Source: Varanus komodoensis (taxonomy: Eukaryota > Chordata > Lepidosauria > Squamata > Varanidae). Taken from it: a stretch of 64,000 bases of DNA. Shown piece after piece: positions 12,401 to 23,335 of this stretch. The DNA lies in assembly GCF_004798865.1 (NCBI RefSeq), contig NW_025335317.1, positions 24,950,092 through 25,014,091 on the forward strand. The letters are read 5' to 3'. The number at the start of each line of letters is the position of its first letter. The stretch's first letter is position 1. Under the pieces are notes generated by a model. It was given only the letters and a program-made list of their open reading frames with translations. It was not told where the DNA came from and did no database searches. The position numbers and the translations under genes were made by a program.

Positions 12401-13160
12401 TATAAATTGGCATATGAAAAATTATGCAAATCAGGATCTTTTATCCTCTTTGGGAGATATGCATAAATGACCACTTTATATACTCACCATAACAGTCCAG
12501 GTTCACAGTTGAAGGGATTTCCAAGTTCCCCATGATGTATCTCCCTTTACCCTACAAAAAGAGGGAATCTGAAGATAATGTGATTTATCCTTCAGTTAAT
12601 ACTTCCAATTAATGTCACATTTAACTATAGCAGGAAGACTGGTACTAGAAAGTACAACACATGCTGTTTCGAAAAGAGTGGCTTTATAAAGTCATGGTAA
12701 TAATTGTGCTGTAGAAAATAACAATTCATCAAAAGTCTACAAATGCTGTTAGTGCTTAGAGGGAATTTTAATTATTTTCTCTTATCATCTTATTTTTTCT
12801 TGGGGCATTTATATTTGAATTCATCATCTATTAATATTTATTTGTATATTATTTGCATTATAAAAGTGTTATTTGCCTAAATATTCTACTGCTGTGTTAT
12901 TCCACTGCTCTGATCTGTGGTACAATTAAGATTTCTATTATCTGCCCTGTTCAGTGTGCATTCAAATCAGGGGAGCTGTCTTAAATAAGTAATGGTGCTA
13001 ATTCAAATACCAGCTTCTGTCAAACGCTTGCCAGCATGTCACAGGCCTCAGAACTGAAGAGCTTAACTGGATTTGGAGATGGAAGGCACAACTGCTTAAT
13101 CCAGGAATAAGTTAGGGCTTTGAGTACATATATTCAAAAGATCAGATTGATCCAATAAAT
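9404..13160. other. Non-coding stretch, nothing recognised
   Basis: About 3.7 kb without a recognisable exon or repeat. The longest frame here (119 codons, 10212-10571) has no domain, low codon bias and no conserved-looking motif. The AT content rises after 12300. Confidence 0.45.
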
Positions 13161-13440
13161 ATTTTATAATTTATTTATTTATTTATTTAAAGTTTTTCTA
13201 TGCTGTCCCATTACTAAAAGTCTCTGGACGGCTTACAAAAGACAAAAAACCAAGAACAAAAAACCAATAAACAACAACACACAACACACTGCATCCAATA
13301 AATAATGATAAAAACAAGGATAAAACTAATTAATTGTTAAAATGTCAGGAAAATAAAAAGGTCTTCATCTGACACTAAAAGAATAAAGTGACAGTGCCAG
13401 GCGAACCTCCCTGAGGAGCATATTCCACAGTTGGGGAAAT
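13161..13440 (-). mobile_element. L2/CR1-group LINE 3' end, same family as 43900-44610
   Basis: On the plus strand the order is (TTTA)n, then TTTCTATGCTGTCCCATTAC, a stretch of AAC/AAT words, then GGTCTTCATCTGACACTAAA and GCGAACCTCCCTGAGGAGCA. The same order and words occur at 43901-44165 (TTTCTATGCCGCCCCATTC, GGTCTTCGCCTGGCACCGAA, GGCGGACCTCTCTGGGGAGC). It is therefore a 5'-truncated minus-strand LINE end with its (TAAA)n tail at the left. It is more diverged than the 43900 copy and hence older. Confidence 0.8.
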
Positions 13441-15038
13441 TTCAATGTCCTTCATTCTAATCCCAGTTCTAATTCATCCTGAATTGTGGGGTGTCTGGAC
13501 AACCCCAGGATCAGATTTTGTTGTGTAATTTTACTTATGTAAATAGACAATCTTCAAGGACATTGTCAAATTCCAGGTAATAAGCACTGACCACAAATTT
13601 CAGCCACCTGACTTTTACAGTTTTCTTTCTATTAAACAAAACATGAATATGGTACAAAAATGTTCCAAAATTTATATAATTTATGCAAAACAATGTTAAG
13701 AAAAACCTGTGGGTGGTTTTGTGACCCTAAACAAAGGATACTATTTTAGACACAAAAGGAGGTAGATAAAGAATCCTGTAGGCCAAATGTTTACATTATT
13801 AAGGGTTATAAAACCATAGTGAGTTCTAATATGCCTTTTTCTGATATACACAATGGTTGAGCTGTCTTCTTGGAATACACTGAAAGAACAAAAAGAATTA
13901 TTCACAAGTTGGGGTGAAAAACAATCCTCCCGAGGTTCAAGACCATAATCTACACATACACATCCAAGTCCTAGTGCTGTTTGTATCTTTCTTGCCAGTC
14001 ACCTCCTCCTGGGCATTTCTATTTGTTTGTGTCTTTTGAATACATAACTGCCTTAATGTCACTCTGAATCCTTAATGAAAGCCTTGGAAAAATGGAGCAA
14101 ACCTGAGCTGCATCTGCAGTGATGATGAATAAACAAACCGTATCCATGGGGTATATATATATGAGGCCTTCATGAATTTCCACCATGATCCTGAAGTCTT
14201 CTCTCCTGGAGAGCTGATTTAATCTGCTATTTTATTTTCATAGGAATATGCCCCATATAAGCATCCTTAACTGAGGTCTAATATAACATTTGAGTAAGAG
14301 ACTGTGCTTGTCTGTGTAGGACACGGCTGGCTGGCTGGCATTAAACAGGGGCAGGCTGGTCATGTACTCAAGTCTTATCCCAAACTCTGCCTGTGACTTT
14401 AAGCAGTTTACCTGCAGATTCAGGGTGTGCTGTGATATGAAAAAGTATGTTGCTCACTATGAATGAATATATCTGTTCTGAAAGCATCTTTTCTTCCCTA
14501 TACTACACTGAGCCTTGTTTTAATTGACAAAATTGGTTCTCCACAAGGTTGTCATGGATGAACAAGATTTGAAGTTGCCTCATGCAATTTGCATACCCCA
14601 TGCAGTCGGAGATTAGCTTCTTCTGGCAACAACAAAAAGGTTGCAAATCAACTAGAGAAGCACAAAGAGTATATGACTGAAATGCATGAAGTTGGAAAAA
14701 CATGTTGATGCCACACAGAAAAGATTCATAGTCCCCAAACTTAAACTTCTCTTTGTTTGAGGCCGGCTTTCTTGCTGATGGATCTGATTGCGGAGATGCA
14801 CCTTTACTGAAGTGGCATTATCTATCTACAGAAAAGTAGTGGGCCTGTGGGAATGAACTGACTCTTCCTCAAAGTGCTCTCTTCTCTACTCTTGTAAGCA
14901 TGACTCTTCCCCTTCTCCCTTTCTTGCAGATGCAGATGAAGACTTTAGAATCACAGTTCCTTATTGGAGCTCGACACACGTTGACAAGCACTATAAAGAT
15001 CCCCTGTGATAAGTGGGAGTAGCTCCTGACCATGTCAT
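13441..15038. other. Non-coding stretch with one weak exon-like segment
   Basis: Mostly AT-rich with no repeat I can name. Near 14905-14936 a pyrimidine-rich tract ends in TTTCTTGCAG, followed by an open frame of about 30 codons from ATG at 14931 to TAG at 15022. This resembles a splice acceptor and short terminal exon, but the peptide matches nothing I recognise in any frame and no upstream partner exon is visible. Confidence 0.3.
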
Positions 15039-15762
15039 TGTGAGAAATGAAAAATTACTGTTACTAAGTGGTAAGGTGAAAATTGAAGAAAGAGTGGAAT
15101 AAAGGGCTAGGGTAGGATCACTGAAACCTCTTCAGGCCAAAGGGCTTGAGGATAGAACCATGCAGAGAGTTGTAATAAAAGTAACAGTGCTTCTTACAAC
15201 AAAGTCCTGAAGAACTCAAGGGGGGTGAAGTTGGGGGGCAGTGGTAAAACTGTCACCTTTTGTGGAAGGGAGTAGGAAGTTGATTGCCTTTTACAGCTGG
15301 CCATAATGAGCCTGGAGGAAGGCCTGTTCGTCCAATCTCATCCTCCCACAAGATTTAGGAAATAAGTGGGCATCAAGTGAGAGGCTACAAGGCCAGACCT
15401 GCCTGTTGAACTCTTTGAAGGTAGTGTGCACGCTTGACAGGTTCATGAATAAGAATTGACACGCCTCGCATAGGTAATGGGCTCATTAGCATGAACATGG
15501 GATGTATGAGCAGGAGGGGGGTCATATCAAGGAGTGGTATGATGTAGGCGGACGGTGAAGATTGTGAACTCTTAGTAACCCAGCCAATGGGAGAAAAGAG
15601 GCAGGGTCTGCGAGCCAGGAAAAGGGAATAAAAAGCAATGTCTTGTGTGAAAACGGCGCGCTGCCTGTGTGGTGGGCACCCGCTCTTGCAAGAATGTATT
15701 AAACTATAACTGCTTGGTACTTTGCCCCCCGTATTGTCACTGCTTGGTTTTCATTCCTTACA
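15039..15762 (+). mobile_element. Solo LTR of an endogenous retrovirus-like element
   Basis: Terminal inverted repeats TGTGAGAAATGAAAA (15039) and TTTTCATTCCTTACA (ending 15762) agree at 13 of 15 positions and give the TG...CA ends of an LTR of about 724 bp. Inside, near the 3' part, are AATAAAAAGC and a later ATTAAA-type poly(A) signal followed by a GT/TG-rich stretch. The CCAGCCAATGGG block resembles a CCAAT element. No internal coding region, primer-binding site or partner LTR is present, so it is a solo fossil, probably old. A weaker relative lies near 34618-35090. Confidence 0.65.
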
Positions 15763-16499
15763 TGATGAGTTCAGCCAAAACTGAAACAATTCCCTTCTTC
15801 CTCCTTTTCTGAAAGGACTTAACACCCTCAGGGGGACCCATGCTGCTTGAGGGGCAGATGATGGGAATCCCTGACATTACTTAGTTGGTCCACTTGTTTA
15901 GCCTTAGACATGGTCTAAGAGTTCCCTCACCTCCTCCACCCCTGCCTGTTCTATAGTATCTTCCTCCTTTCCCAAGCTGGTTATGTTCTCAGGGGATGTC
16001 TGAAGTAGCCTTGACAGCTAAGGGCTATCTGCCAACTACTCCTCCTCCTCAGACTCTGAACAAGCCAGCTGGGAATGCTGTACTTTGAGGTTGCTTGGCC
16101 TCGTCTCTTCATCTGCAGATCTTGAACACACTGCAACTCCCTGCTGTACTTTGCCTGGTGTGTTCCAAGAAGAAAGTGTGGTTGTGTTCGCTTTTCTCAT
16201 TGCTGGTGTTGTCCCGGACACCACCACTGTCCTGCTTCCAAATTAGACTAAGCTTGCATGTTAGGGGTGCTGAAGCTCAGGGCCAGTCTGGCCACTGGGG
16301 TCCCCAGGTACCCCAACCTCTTTCCTCCGGTCACTGATTGTTTGGTGGTTTACCAGCTTTTAAGCAGGTATTCCCCATTCTAAAAAGGATGAAATGCCCC
16401 TCCCCAGGCCTAGCTTTGGCAGTAAGAGCTTTAAGCTACGAAACACTGAGTTTTGTTTTGTTTTTGTTTCCTTGGCATTTTTGGAATTGCTGACCTTGG
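15763..16499. other. Non-coding stretch, nothing recognised
   Basis: No gene or nameable repeat. Small frames on both strands overlap each other and have no protein signature. Confidence 0.45.
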
Positions 16500-16915
16500 G
16501 AATGTGCAAGGAATCTATCTGAGGGTGGGAATCTGTCAGATCCCCTGAGCGCAGCTCCCTGGATTCCAGTCCGCTTTGCACTCCTGGCATTCATGGGGTG
16601 CTTGCTGGGAATGGAGCCCCATGCACCGTGCAAACAGCACCCCTCTCCTGCACCCAGTGTTGCAGCCACCAGCTGCCCTGGGCAGGGAAGAAGGCCGGGT
16701 GCTGGAATAGCACCAGGCACGAATGCGGGCGACATCCTCCTCCACCTCCTGGAGAGGCTCTCTGGGAAGATTGCCAGGTGCCAGGTGCACAACCAGGCGC
16801 CTGCGAGCAGCCACAGGCTTTCTGTTGGCTCAGCTCACGTTGCAGGACTGGGCTGAGCATGAGAGGAAGCTGAGGGAGGGCTTCCAAGAGGGTGCATCCC
16901 AGCCCTCGCTGACCG
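16500..16915 (+). repeat. Unclassified dispersed repeat, copy A
   Basis: It shares a long series of words in order with the reverse complement of 37430-37812: ATGTGCAAGGAATCT, CTCCCTGGATTCCAGTCCGC, GCATTCATGGGG and then CACGTTGCAGGACTGGGCTG (in the other copy CATGTTGCAGGTCTGGGCAG), followed by AGCATGAGAGG. Rough identity over matching blocks is about 75-80 percent by eye. It is GC-rich. I cannot place it in a class. An LTR or DNA transposon fragment is possible. Confidence 0.6.
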
Positions 16916-18269
16916 AGCCCTTCTGCCCTTGGTCCTGCCTGCCCCTGGAACACAGCCCTGGAGAGCTTCTGTGATGGGTCTGTGGACTGAAGGAGGTTCA
17001 GCATCCCTGCTACATTGGATGGCTGACCTTTCAGCCCTTCTGCCCAGCATGGAGGCCTGGGGGTAGAGGCAGGCAAGATGGCAACAAGTGGGGGGGAGGC
17101 AACCCTCCCCTTCCCCTCCCCCCGCCATTTGTTGTCACACCAGAAGTTATGGGCTGAACGATAGATGATTTGGGGATCTGTTCTGGTGGGACAGGGGAGT
17201 TGGAACAGGGCTGCTGTACTGGGAAGCACACCAACTTTACTATCAATATCACATACCCAGCTGGGAAAACATGCAGTCCCCTCTTACATTTTCCTCCATG
17301 AAACAGATAGCACTTTCTGGAGACAAAGTGGGAGAGCAGGAAAGCCACGCACAGAAGAAAGGCGAGACCTTCTGCTTGAGCACAGCTTCTCCAGCAGCGC
17401 CCTCCACAGCTGCTTTTAACTAAAAATAGAAAAGTAAAAATAGATCCAGTCACTGATGCCCAGACTCTTGTCTGCATTTAAGCGATATTATCATTATTGG
17501 GACCGCCCCCCCACCACAAAAAAAACCCCAAATCACTTTGGGACAAGAAATGAAAGTTTGGGATAGCTGATGGTGTTGGGAAGGAAAGACACTTGGGTGA
17601 AAGACTTGGACTCCTCAGAGGGGGAGAGGGGGAGCCCTGGGGAACAGGGCCTCCAGATTTCAAGATGGAAGAGGCAGAAGAACTTATCTCAAAGAGTTCC
17701 TGTCCAAGTGTGCAGGAAGGCCTTGAGAATGGCAACTGCCAAGAGGAGGTGTGGGACAGGAGCCAGACAGCTTGGCACAATCTGTGCCCCCATGACGTGG
17801 CGTTGGGAGACAGGGCTAGCCAAATAGGGGGCAGAGTACAGGTTAGGGTCTGGCCCATCTCTAGAGGAGCCCTCCCAGAAGAATGGAAGGATGGAACTTA
17901 TGGAGTACTTAGAAGGACAGTTCTCATAGGCAGTTTTTAGTGTGGGTTCAACAAGCCACTCTGTGCATGCTCAGAGAAACTTTCTTTGCCAAAGAATGGA
18001 CTGTTTTGAAAGGGCGAAGGGAGAAGCCTTGCTCCCAAAAGCTGGCATGCATTCATCACTTGAGGCTGGACCACATAATGCTTTTTATGCCCACATGTGG
18101 TGTGCAGACCATGGTACATTAGGTATTCATGTGTACAAACACAATGCAAGATTTGCATGAATGTGGCCAAAGTCAAGGGTGTTCAAGGCTGGCCGTCCCA
18201 TGAAGCGAGGTGAAGCACCTCCATCGGGCAATGGAGCAGGAGAAGCAGTGAACTGAGCTGCTCTTCCCC
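16916..18269. other. GC-richer non-coding stretch
   Basis: No recognisable gene. Minus-strand frames reach 212 codons (16591-17229) but are proline/cysteine-rich, overlap other long frames, and cross repeat copy A. The G-run and C-run at 17090-17125 is low complexity. Long frames here are explained by high GC content. Confidence 0.45.
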
Positions 18270-18465
18270 GCAGGACACGCCTCTGTCCCACGCTCCCTCT
18301 GCGGCGTTTGTGAGATCTGGCTGAGCTCCCAGGAGCTCCCACGGTCTGCACAGCTCTGCACGTGACGGGGCAAACAGAGGGTGGCTGGTGGCGGCGAGCG
18401 GGGCGGAAGCGGGATGCCCGAGGGGCAGCAGCCCAGGCGTTCTCTCCTGCCTCGGGCGCTAAGAC
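18270..18465. promoter_or_regulatory. Small CpG cluster
   Basis: About 195 bases with roughly 15 CpGs and about 65 percent GC, including TGCGGCG, GGCGGCGAGCGGGGCGG and GCCTCGGGCGC. I estimate an observed/expected CpG ratio near 0.7, far above the surrounding sequence. It is shorter than a standard CpG island and no first exon is visible, so promoter function is only a possibility. A young GC-rich repeat is the alternative. Confidence 0.35.
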
Positions 18466-21400
18466 AGCTTGTGTCAGGGAGGGACAATGACTGTGACCAT
18501 GCGCAGAAGGTAGTGCAACCCCAAGAACTGCACAGATGGCCCCCATCGTGGCCTGAAATTGCAGTGTGGTTGGTGGGTTTGTTTTCTGGCATTTTGCCTC
18601 GTTTTTTAGTGGGAAAGTCTATCAAAGCAGCTCAGACGCAATCCATAAAACAAGGCATTCCCTCTTGGCAGGCTTCTGACTGAAAGGGCATGACACAAAA
18701 GGATTAGGGGTGGGAAAGAAAGAGGCAAAAACCTGTGTGAGGCACCCAGGCTTCAAGTCAAATAGTAGCTCTGATAAGCACCTGTTAGGACGGAGACAAT
18801 TCAGAGGCAGAATGGGCCTGATGGAGCTGGTGTTTCAGGAGAACAGATAGCATGGCCCTGCTTCCTATGCCTGAGGACTGGCTCCCAGGAACAGTAGCAT
18901 TTATTCTATTCACGTACATCACATAAGTGATGCTGGCATATTCCTCTTGCCAAGCAAAAGCATGTTGCGTGAAGTGGACCAAAAGCTCAATGCACATTAT
19001 TGGGATCCGAAGAGTATCAAGTGGTGTCAAATTAAACCACAATTTAATTATGCCCAAGCATACCCAGCAGGAATTTTTACTTCCCCACTTTAAGCAGTTC
19101 ATGTCACATGGCAAACTGCTCTTGGAAATTTTCTCCATTTCAGAAGCAATTTACCATTTGGCATGGGGCTATCTGGTCCAAGACACGCATGGCCTTGGTC
19201 ATGAAGAACAAACCACATAATCCTTCAGAAACTGGTTCACATTTTTTTGTGAGTACTCTTAAAATATTTTGCAAGTGCACTTAAAGAAGGATTCTTTTTT
19301 GAGAGGTATATTTGCAAAAGCATCCATGCTACAGGCACATGCACAAGATCAATAGCAGTTCCTTGCCACAAAGCATCATTTTGCCAGGCTGTAATGTCCA
19401 GAGCAGTCCTGAGCTTAATTGTGAATCCAGGTCAAAACAAAATAAATTACCACAGAAGTGTTAACATTTGATTAAGGAATGCTGTTATCTTAGCAATTCA
19501 GCTTGAAGTCCTCTGACCTGTGCATGCTATGCCTGGAGCACAATATAGTAGCACATTCTGTGCTTAAATTTCACCCTGGATATCTTCTCTAGATGCCCAT
19601 TTTTACTATATAGAAGAAGTGCTGGAAATGGGGTAAAAGGAGGCTTGGACACCAATAGGAATTAGTGTATATCTGGGCTTCCTGCTTCTTTGGATGGCAA
19701 AGTTGCACCTGGCCTCCCTCCTATGCACCCAGCAGCACACCTCTCTCTGAAACCAGTTGCGACTTTGTCATCCAACACAGTTCTTTACACAGAGGCTGGT
19801 GAGGTGCGGGGAGGGGGCGAGGTGGGGGGGACTTGGTCTTCAGAGTCCCAGCTTCAAGATTACAGGATACTGGGGCTACTTTTCTGATGGCCACCCAGAC
19901 GATGTCCGAAGGCCATGGGATTGTCCCCAAGCCTTCAGATAGCAAGAAGACCATAAACAAGTTTCATCAAAGGCATTTCAGATAGAGAAAGCATAAAAGA
20001 TTACTTGACTTGTGTCAGGTGTTTGAACTTCTCTTTCAAAGTCTACAACAAACTTGACAGTTTCTAAATTTGGAAACTTACTTTCATTTTAGTTTAGTAA
20101 TTGAAATGATGTTGAGAAAGTGTAAGGTATAATTATAATTAAGGAGCTTTCTTATGCTGAAGCCTCATATATCAACTTTAAAAGAAAACCACTACTCAAT
20201 ATTCCTACCATAATTACACATTATGTGTTGAAATATATTTATGTGAATCTATGCAACATGTTTATGGATGAGAAGCTGCACTTTCTGGGGCCAATGGGGA
20301 TGGGTAGGTTAATGGGTTTGGGTTAATTTTTAGGAAATGTTTGAGCCAGAAACTGCCACACACAGTCTGCCTTACCTATGACCTCTTCATGGTGCTTGTA
20401 GAGTCATGTCTGGCCCAAGCTCAACCTGGAATGACCTCTTTTGAGAGGAGGGCCTGATTGAGGACTTAGCATCTTTGGTGAGGCTGCACTGGGTTCATCT
20501 GCAGAGAAGACTCTGGAAGGATCCACAACGGAAGATGTTGGCTCATTGTTAGCAAATACCTCTCCTGGATAGTCAGAGGAAGTATCTTGCAGCTCTGGAG
20601 AATCACAGTGCCAGAAGCTGAAGACCCAAAGGAAAGCCCACAAGAACCAGGTTCCTTGGGAAGAATGGGTTCCTCAGGAATAAGGAGCTCTTTGCTAGTA
20701 GGGAGGCCCTGGAAGTCTGGACTAACTGGTTGCAGCTGAGCCTGGATGAGGGATCTGGGAGACCAAGTTTTACCAACATAAGAGTTGTTAGCTGCTGGAC
20801 TAACACAAGTCAATCTTGTAAATCCAGCTTATTGACCTTGTTTCTTACTGCTGTTTTCCTGTGGTATGGACATGTGGAATCCTGCAAAGACATTGATTCT
20901 GGGAGTTATTTATTTTTGAATTTGTAGGCCACTAATCCAGATGGATTCTCTGGGTGGCTGATACTAGATTGTCTAGTAAGACTGCTTTTAACTGCTCTAC
21001 CATGTTGCTTGAAGACCCTGCTTTTCCAAACTGCCTTGCTTTCTTATTGGTTTTGTTAAGCTCTTGGTCTTGGCCCAACCGTGTTTTAGTGGCACAGTGT
21101 CACCATGTTTAGCCAGGGGCCAGTTTCTGCCTAGGCAGGACTGTGCTTGAAGTGAGGTGGGAGTCCATCCTATTCCCTTCCAGGTCTAATCTTTCAATTA
21201 TTCTTAGGTGAAATTGTGGACTATTGTGGACTATGCTTAAGCAGTACAGACTGAGAAAGAAGTCAAGTCAGCATGGGATTTGGAGCTGGGCTAACAACGC
21301 CTTAATGCGGTCCTAAAGTAGCTCACTGCAATAAAGACATGAAGTCTGAAGACATGAAAGACATGAAATGCTGAAAAACATGTACTTTTATTCTAAGGTA

Positions 21401-21891
21401 GAGACCTGGACATTTGGCCCGAGATAATATATATGGGCCTTCTTAAAGGATCAGTATTTACAACAGTGCCTGCAGAGATCTTAGCACAGATGAATCTGCG
21501 TCAGAGCTGAAACAAGAAGCTCCTTGGATTAACATTACACCTTTTTAACATCTTAAGACTTCCCCAAGGTGGCATCCTCCCAGTGTCCTTTCATCATTCC
21601 CAGCCAGCACAGCCAATAGCCCTCAATTCTTGCAGAACAATGTGTGTAACACAAAGAGGATAAAGCTTGGATGCTGGATCCCACCACCATCATCATTTGA
21701 ATCATTTGGACAGAAATTGGGAATGGCCAGCATGAGGCTTCCATATAATTGACTATTGTGGGAAAAACTGGGAATTAAGAAATCTAGTATTGGTTTTCCT
21801 GCCACTCACCAAGCATTTTTTCTTACAAACCAACGTAGCAAAACCCAGGAGAACATCCTGGCTGAGAATGATGGGCATCACAGTCCAAGAC
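18466..21891. other. Non-coding stretch, nothing confidently recognised
   Basis: No exon found. Positions 20460-20830 show GA-rich words (CCAGAAGCTGAAGACCCAAA, GAACCAGGTTCCTTGGG) resembling squamate LTR interiors, but I cannot define ends. A tandem doublet ATTGTGGACT occurs at 21215-21235. The rest is AT-leaning unique sequence. Confidence 0.35.
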
Positions 21892-21899
21892 CTCTAGAT

Positions 21900-22473
21900 C
21901 AGTGGTTTTCAACTGCTGGTCCATGGACTGGCACCGATCTGCCAACTTTTCCTTCTGGCGTGTGAAGGCGCTGCTGTCATGCGTGTGCTGTGTATGGGGG
22001 TTTGAGTGGGTGGGGTTCATTGTATTTTATCTTTTAATATTATTGTATTATGTAACTTTGATTTTGTATTGCTCTGCTGTTAATATTGCATTTGAATTTG
22101 TATTTGTTATGTGCATAATATTGCATTCATATTGACTCTGCATTTTGCTATTGTAAATTTTTGATCAAGTATTCTTGAAAAGAAGCAACAGCAGATTTCA
22201 CAGTAGCCTTATCTGAATTACATATTGTTCTCTAAAAATTTCACTTGTATTTGATTACATTTAACTTCAATATTTTATTCTTTTATTAGCATTTTCTACT
22301 GTTCAGTTTCTGGTTATTTTAGAGAATTTTCATTTTTTTGGTAGTATATTTAAAAACTAATACACAAAATACTACATCATGTATATAATGCCTCTTATTT
22401 CTGCTTCAGCTATCCCCAAAATAATATTCTTATTTTTGCAGATCCCCAACTCTAAAAAGGTTGAAAATCACTG
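21900..22473. mobile_element. Non-autonomous hAT transposon with 8-bp TSD
   Basis: The element starts CAGTGGTTTTCAACTGCTGG (21900) and ends GGTTGAAAATCACTG (22473), giving a 15-bp terminal inverted repeat with the CAG...CTG hAT ends. It is flanked by CTCTAGAT (21892-21899) and CTCTAGAG (22474-22481), a 7 of 8 match to each other and to the nTCTAGAn target typical of hAT elements. The 574-bp interior is AT-rich and lacks transposase coding, so it was moved by an autonomous relative. The left end continues GTCCATGGACTGGCACCGAT, as in Charlie/MER-like families. Confidence 0.9.
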
Positions 22474-22737
22474 CTCTAGAGGACAATAGGACAGGGAAAG
22501 TTGTTTTAGTGAAGCTCAGACATCCCTTTCTCCCTGTTCTCTGTTCATGTCTAACTTAAATGGAATGTGCTCCACAAACAATGGGTGTTTGCTCTGTGTA
22601 TGTTTGGTTCGCTTGCTCACCTGATAATGATGCTTTTTGTCTCTGCTCTTTCATGTTGAAACAGAATGTCTTCCTCCTCAGCAACAAGGTTTTCAGTGTC
22701 CTACAATTAAATAACTTCTTTTTGTTTCCGCATCGGT

Positions 22738-22880
22738 AGTATTTCAGCTAAATAATGCACTTAGCCACTTTTGTCAACCCTATTACACACTGCAATATAA
22801 GTCATTATGAATTTTGCAGCATTAAAAGCGATCTAAATTTATTTTCAGTCAGTTTCATGAATGTCTAATTAATGGGACTT
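22738..22880. promoter_or_regulatory. Candidate conserved non-coding element
   Basis: Unique sequence with GCTAAATAATGCAC, CTATTACACAC, GTCATTATGAATT, CATTAAAAGC and GTCTAATTAATGGG, a cluster of homeodomain-type cores. It lies directly before a short hairpin at 22888. Function is inferred from composition alone. Confidence 0.2.
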
Positions 22881-22887
22881 TATTTGC

Positions 22888-22928
22888 CATTCCTGGGAAA
22901 TTTCCGCAGGGGAATTTCCCCAGGAATG
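22888..22928. repeat. Short near-perfect hairpin
   Basis: CATTCCTGGGAAATTTCC (22888-22905) and GGAATTTCCCCAGGAATG (22911-22928) pair along nearly their whole length with small bulges around a 5-base loop. NF-kB-like GGGAAATTTCC and GGAATTTCCC words lie in the arms, but this may be coincidence. Confidence 0.7.
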
Positions 22929-23159
22929 ACTGCAGATATGACTTGCTATAACTAGCCGTATATTTATAAATGAAGCTAGAACTGATTGGCTAGTACTCTG
23001 GAGTCAAACTGAATTTCAGAGAAACTCTTAGGAACAACATTCCAATGGTAGGTGAGGCCCAACTAGGATGTATGGCCTTTGTTAAAACTGTTCTGTTTGT
23101 GAATCATGGACTGTTAGGTGTCTTTGGTTTTGTTATTCACTCATTGATGGAATCAGATC

Positions 23160-23290
23160 TTACACAAATGCATTTGTACTTATTTCCATGAATTTGCATT
23201 TATAAAATTTTGCACTTTCAAAAATACACAAATCCTCTCAAACTGTGCATGTTCGTGTTTTAACCTATAGAGTGAAATGTGCAGTCTAGG
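23160..23290. repeat. AT-rich dispersed repeat, second copy
   Basis: Words such as AAATGCATTTGTACTT, GAATTTGCATTTATAAAA and TTTGCACTTTCAAAAATACA recall 5200-5500 and 48160-48360. Family unknown and relationship tentative. Confidence 0.3.
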
Positions 23291-23335
23291 TCTAAGGGTT
23301 TTTAAATGTTAAGTATCTTTCTATGACTAGATTTA

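Noticed and set aside
16591-17229. 212-codon minus-strand open frame in GC-rich DNA
   Set aside because: It overlaps several other long frames on both strands and repeat copy A. High GC explains the lack of stops.
22888-22928. NF-kB site pair
   Set aside because: The GGGAAATTTCC-like words are a by-product of the hairpin arms. There is no independent sign of regulation.
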